Assembly: GCF_900143215.1 (NCBI RefSeq)
Contig: NZ_FRDM01000001.1
Span: 186,001-250,000, forward strand
Length of the DNA: 64,000 nucleotides
Reading direction: 5' to 3'
Source of the DNA: Geodermatophilus obscurus
GTDB taxonomy: Bacteria; Actinomycetota; Actinomycetes; Mycobacteriales; Geodermatophilaceae
The position numbers were made by a program, and so were the translations under genes. This document shows, piece by piece, positions 61,894 to 64,000 of the stretch. Numbering within the stretch: position 1 is the first letter of the stretch; every line of letters begins with the position of its first letter. The notes under the pieces are model-generated. The model was not told the DNA's origin. It saw only the letters and a list, made by a program, of their open reading frames with translations, and did no database searches.

Positions 61894-63435
61894 ATGCCCA
61901 GCAAGTCCCCTCGTCGACTCTGCTCGGCCCCTGCCGGCTCCGGTCCGCGGACGGTGGTGAGCGTGGCCGTCGCCGGCCTGGTGGCTCTGGGGGGCGTTGC
62001 CTGCAGCACGGCACCACCGGAGGCGGAGGTCGAGGTCACCTTCGAGCGGCCCCTGGCCATCCCGCCGCTGGCGGACTCACGGGTGGAGGCGGACGGCACC
62101 CGGGTCTTCCGGCTGACCGCCGACGAAGGTGCCACCGAGTTCCTGGACGGCACCGAGACCGCGACGTGGGGGTTCAACGGCTCCTACCTCGGCCCCACCC
62201 TCCGTGCCGAGCGTGGCGAGCGGGTCGCGGTGGAGGTCACCAACGGCCTCGACGAGGGCACCACCGTGCACTGGCACGGCATGCACCTGCCCGCGGCGAT
62301 GGACGGCGGGCCGCACCAGATGATCGAGCCGGGGGACACCTGGCGCCCGCACTGGACGATCGACCAGCCCGCCGCGACGCTCTGGTACCACCCCCATCCG
62401 CACGGGGAGACCGAGGAGCACGTCTACCGCGGCCTGGCCGGCATGTTCCTCCTCGACGACGGCACGGCTGCCGCCGCCGGACTGCCGCACGACTACGGCG
62501 TCGACGACATCCCGGTCATCGTCCAGGACAAGCGGTTCGCCGAGGACGGCCGGCTCACCCTGGACGACAGCGGCAACGAGATCGGCACCCTCGGCGGCAC
62601 GGTCATGGCCAACGGGACCCTCGGTGCTGTCCACGAGGTGATCACCGAGCGGATCCGCCTGCGCCTGCTCAACGGCTCCACCGCGCGGACCTATAGCTTC
62701 GGCTTCGACGACGGCCGCAGCTTCCAGCTCGTCGGCACCGACGGCGGCCTGCTCCCCACCCCGGTCGAGACCGACCACGTCCGCCTCTCGCCCGGCGAGC
62801 GCGCCGAGATCATCGTCGCGATGGAGGAGGGCACCGAGGTGATGCTGCGCTCCACCCCACCCGACCTCGGTGCGGTGGTGGCGCCGGCGGCCTTCGGCGG
62901 CGATGACGCGTTCGACGTCCTGCTGCTGCGGGCGGCCGACGACCTGACCGCCTCACCCCAGGTCGCGGCCACGCTGACCGACCCGCCGCCACCCGACGAG
63001 TCCGACCCGTCCGACGTCACACGCAGCTTCGTGCTCGAGGGCCGCAGCATCAACGGCAAGACCATGGACATGGACCGGATCGACGAAGTAGTCACGGTCG
63101 ACACCGCCGAGGTGTGGGAGGTGCGCAGCCGCAACCCCTTCCCCCACAACTTCCACGTCCACGACGTGCAGTTCCGGGTGCTGAGCATCGACGGCGAGGC
63201 ATCACCACCGGAGCTCGCCGGCCGCAAGGACACCGTGTACCTGGAGCCGCAGCGCACCTACCGGCTGCTGCTCACCTTCGAGGACTACACCGATCCGCGG
63301 TACCCGTACATGTTCCACTGCCACCTCCTCCTGCACGAGGACGAGGGGATGATGGGCCAGTTCGTGGTGCTCGAGCCGGGGCAGGAGCCGGAGCAGTCCC
63401 CCAGCGGCTCCTCCGGGCACGACCACGGCGACTGA
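61894..63435 (+). CDS. Multicopper oxidase, exported lipoprotein
   Basis: A 513-residue cupredoxin oxidase with a lipobox (LGGVAC, Cys37). Copper ligands are complete: HWHG (H126, H128), WYHPHPHG (H166, H168, H170 region), HNFHVHD (H418, H421, H423) and HCHLLLH (H475, C476, H477, H481) followed by a Met. It oxidises Cu(I), phenols or metals outside the cell with reduction of oxygen to water. ATG 61894. The layout resembles CueO/CotA-type oxidases. Confidence 0.92.
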   Translation: MPSKSPRRLCSAPAGSGPRTVVSVAVAGLVALGGVACSTAPPEAEVEVTFERPLAIPPLADSRVEADGTRVFRLTADEGATEFLDGTETATWGFNGSYLGPTLRAERGERVAVEVTNGLDEGTTVHWHGMHLPAAMDGGPHQMIEPGDTWRPHWTIDQPAATLWYHPHPHGETEEHVYRGLAGMFLLDDGTAAAAGLPHDYGVDDIPVIVQDKRFAEDGRLTLDDSGNEIGTLGGTVMANGTLGAVHEVITERIRLRLLNGSTARTYSFGFDDGRSFQLVGTDGGLLPTPVETDHVRLSPGERAEIIVAMEEGTEVMLRSTPPDLGAVVAPAAFGGDDAFDVLLLRAADDLTASPQVAATLTDPPPPDESDPSDVTRSFVLEGRSINGKTMDMDRIDEVVTVDTAEVWEVRSRNPFPHNFHVHDVQFRVLSIDGEASPPELAGRKDTVYLEPQRTYRLLLTFEDYTDPRYPYMFHCHLLLHEDEGMMGQFVVLEPGQEPEQSPSGSSGHDHGD

Positions 63436-63475
63436 CCGCCCTCCGCTCCGACACCCGAGATCCCGGAATCCGTCC

Positions 63476-63667
63476 ATGCACGAGGCCAGCACCGCTGGTC
63501 GACGTGGACCCGTCCGCGCAGAAGGCATCCTCCGCGGGCACGTCGTCGTGCCGAGCCTGCTCACCGGCACCGCCGTCGGCGTCATCACGGGCGCCGTCGC
63601 ACTCCTGCTCCTGCGCGTGGTGCGCCCGCGGTCGGAGAGGCGCGGACGGCCGAGGCCGGGTGCATGA
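63476..63667 (+). CDS. Small single-helix membrane protein
   Basis: A 63-residue frame with one helix (GHVVVPSLLTGTAVGVITGA then ALLLLRVV) and basic ends. It starts 40 nt after the oxidase stop. No strong ribosome site and no family; low confidence. Confidence 0.35.
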   Translation: MHEASTAGRRGPVRAEGILRGHVVVPSLLTGTAVGVITGAVALLLLRVVRPRSERRGRPRPGA

Positions 63668-63722
63668 GGATCGAGTGGGAGAGCGGCTCCGGGGACGGGG
63701 CTGGCCCGCTCGGCGCACCCGG

Positions 63723-63980
63723 TCACCCACCAGCGGCCGGCCTCGTCCGCACACCCTCTCGCGCGTCACCCGGGTCTGCTGCGACGCGACGGTTGTGTCC
63801 GATCACCAGGCCGGTCGTCAGGACGAGTTGCGCGAGCAGTACCCCGCCACCGTAAAGCCAGCCATCCTCACGAGTGCTGCTCAGCCGATCCACGGCGGCC
63901 AACCCCGAGGCAATGCCCGCAAGCCCGAGCAGGTGTGCCCACGAGGGGACGGACACGCTCGGCCGCCCGGTGAAGCGCAC
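63723..63980 (-). CDS. Small two-helix membrane protein
   Basis: An 85-residue protein with helices near WAHLLGLAGIASGLAAVDRL and GGVLLAQLVLTTGLVIGH. GTG 63980 lies 20 nt from the window edge, so the true start may be further upstream. No family recognised. Confidence 0.45.
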   Translation of the reverse strand: MRFTGRPSVSVPSWAHLLGLAGIASGLAAVDRLSSTREDGWLYGGGVLLAQLVLTTGLVIGHNRRVAADPGDAREGVRTRPAAGG

Positions 63981-64000
63981 CTGGCGACGACCGGACCGAC

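Overview
The window is high-GC DNA from an actinobacterium. Gene content (mycothiol-dependent nitroreductase family, Eis-type acetyltransferase, CtaJ-like oxidase subunit, PPOX-class F420-type enzymes, many ECF sigma factors) fits the Actinomycetia, and a Geodermatophilaceae-type host is my best guess. No rRNA, tRNA, CRISPR array, insertion sequence or prophage was recognised.

Region 1 (1-13.3 kb) is housekeeping-like: the 3' part of an amidase, a CtaJ-like subunit, then DUF5130 / pepN / Rv2466c-like / rpiB in the relative order and orientation known from Mycobacterium tuberculosis Rv2468c-Rv2465c, with an SDR and a DUF429 gene inserted. An Eis-type acetyltransferase, a Pth2-like plus metallo-hydrolase pair, a lipoprotein and an ECF sigma factor follow. 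Two near-identical copies of a roughly 130-nt palindromic repeat sit after the DUF5130 and Rv2466c-like genes.

Region 2 (13.4-31.9 kb) is the centre of interest. It holds the complete biosynthetic set for the nickel-pincer nucleotide (NPN) cofactor: larE (13.4-14.3 kb), larB and larC (30.0-31.9 kb). It also holds two different LarA-superfamily proteins (25.1-26.4 and 28.6-29.9 kb) within a sugar-acid catabolic locus: an IlvD/Edd dehydratase, a UxaA dehydratase, two DUF1537 acid-sugar kinases, an LtnD-like dehydrogenase, a PdxA2-like dehydrogenase, an SDR, an Nramp-fold transporter lacking the usual metal-site motifs, and two FadR-type regulators. A CATCTGA half-site recurs in three promoter gaps. 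The simplest model is uptake of an aldonic or tetronic acid, nickel-dependent C2 epimerisation, dehydration or oxidation, phosphorylation and PdxA2 decarboxylation to dihydroxyacetone phosphate. The substrate is unknown.

Region 3 (32-64 kb) is accessory: a GT4 glycosyltransferase, a Tat-exported amidase and a frameshifted amidase, many small enzymes (DUF1330, SnoaL, CPBP, NAD-epimerases, PPOX, WrbA, VOC, DUF899, FAD monooxygenases, methyltransferases), regulators with visible operators (MarR, TetR, an ECF41 sigma factor with a self-type promoter), a GlxA-like regulator near three copies of a 38-nt motif, a NarL-type two-component system and a multicopper oxidase lipoprotein. This half also shows decay: two frameshifted genes and remnants of an MFS transporter, an ABC ATPase and a sigma factor.
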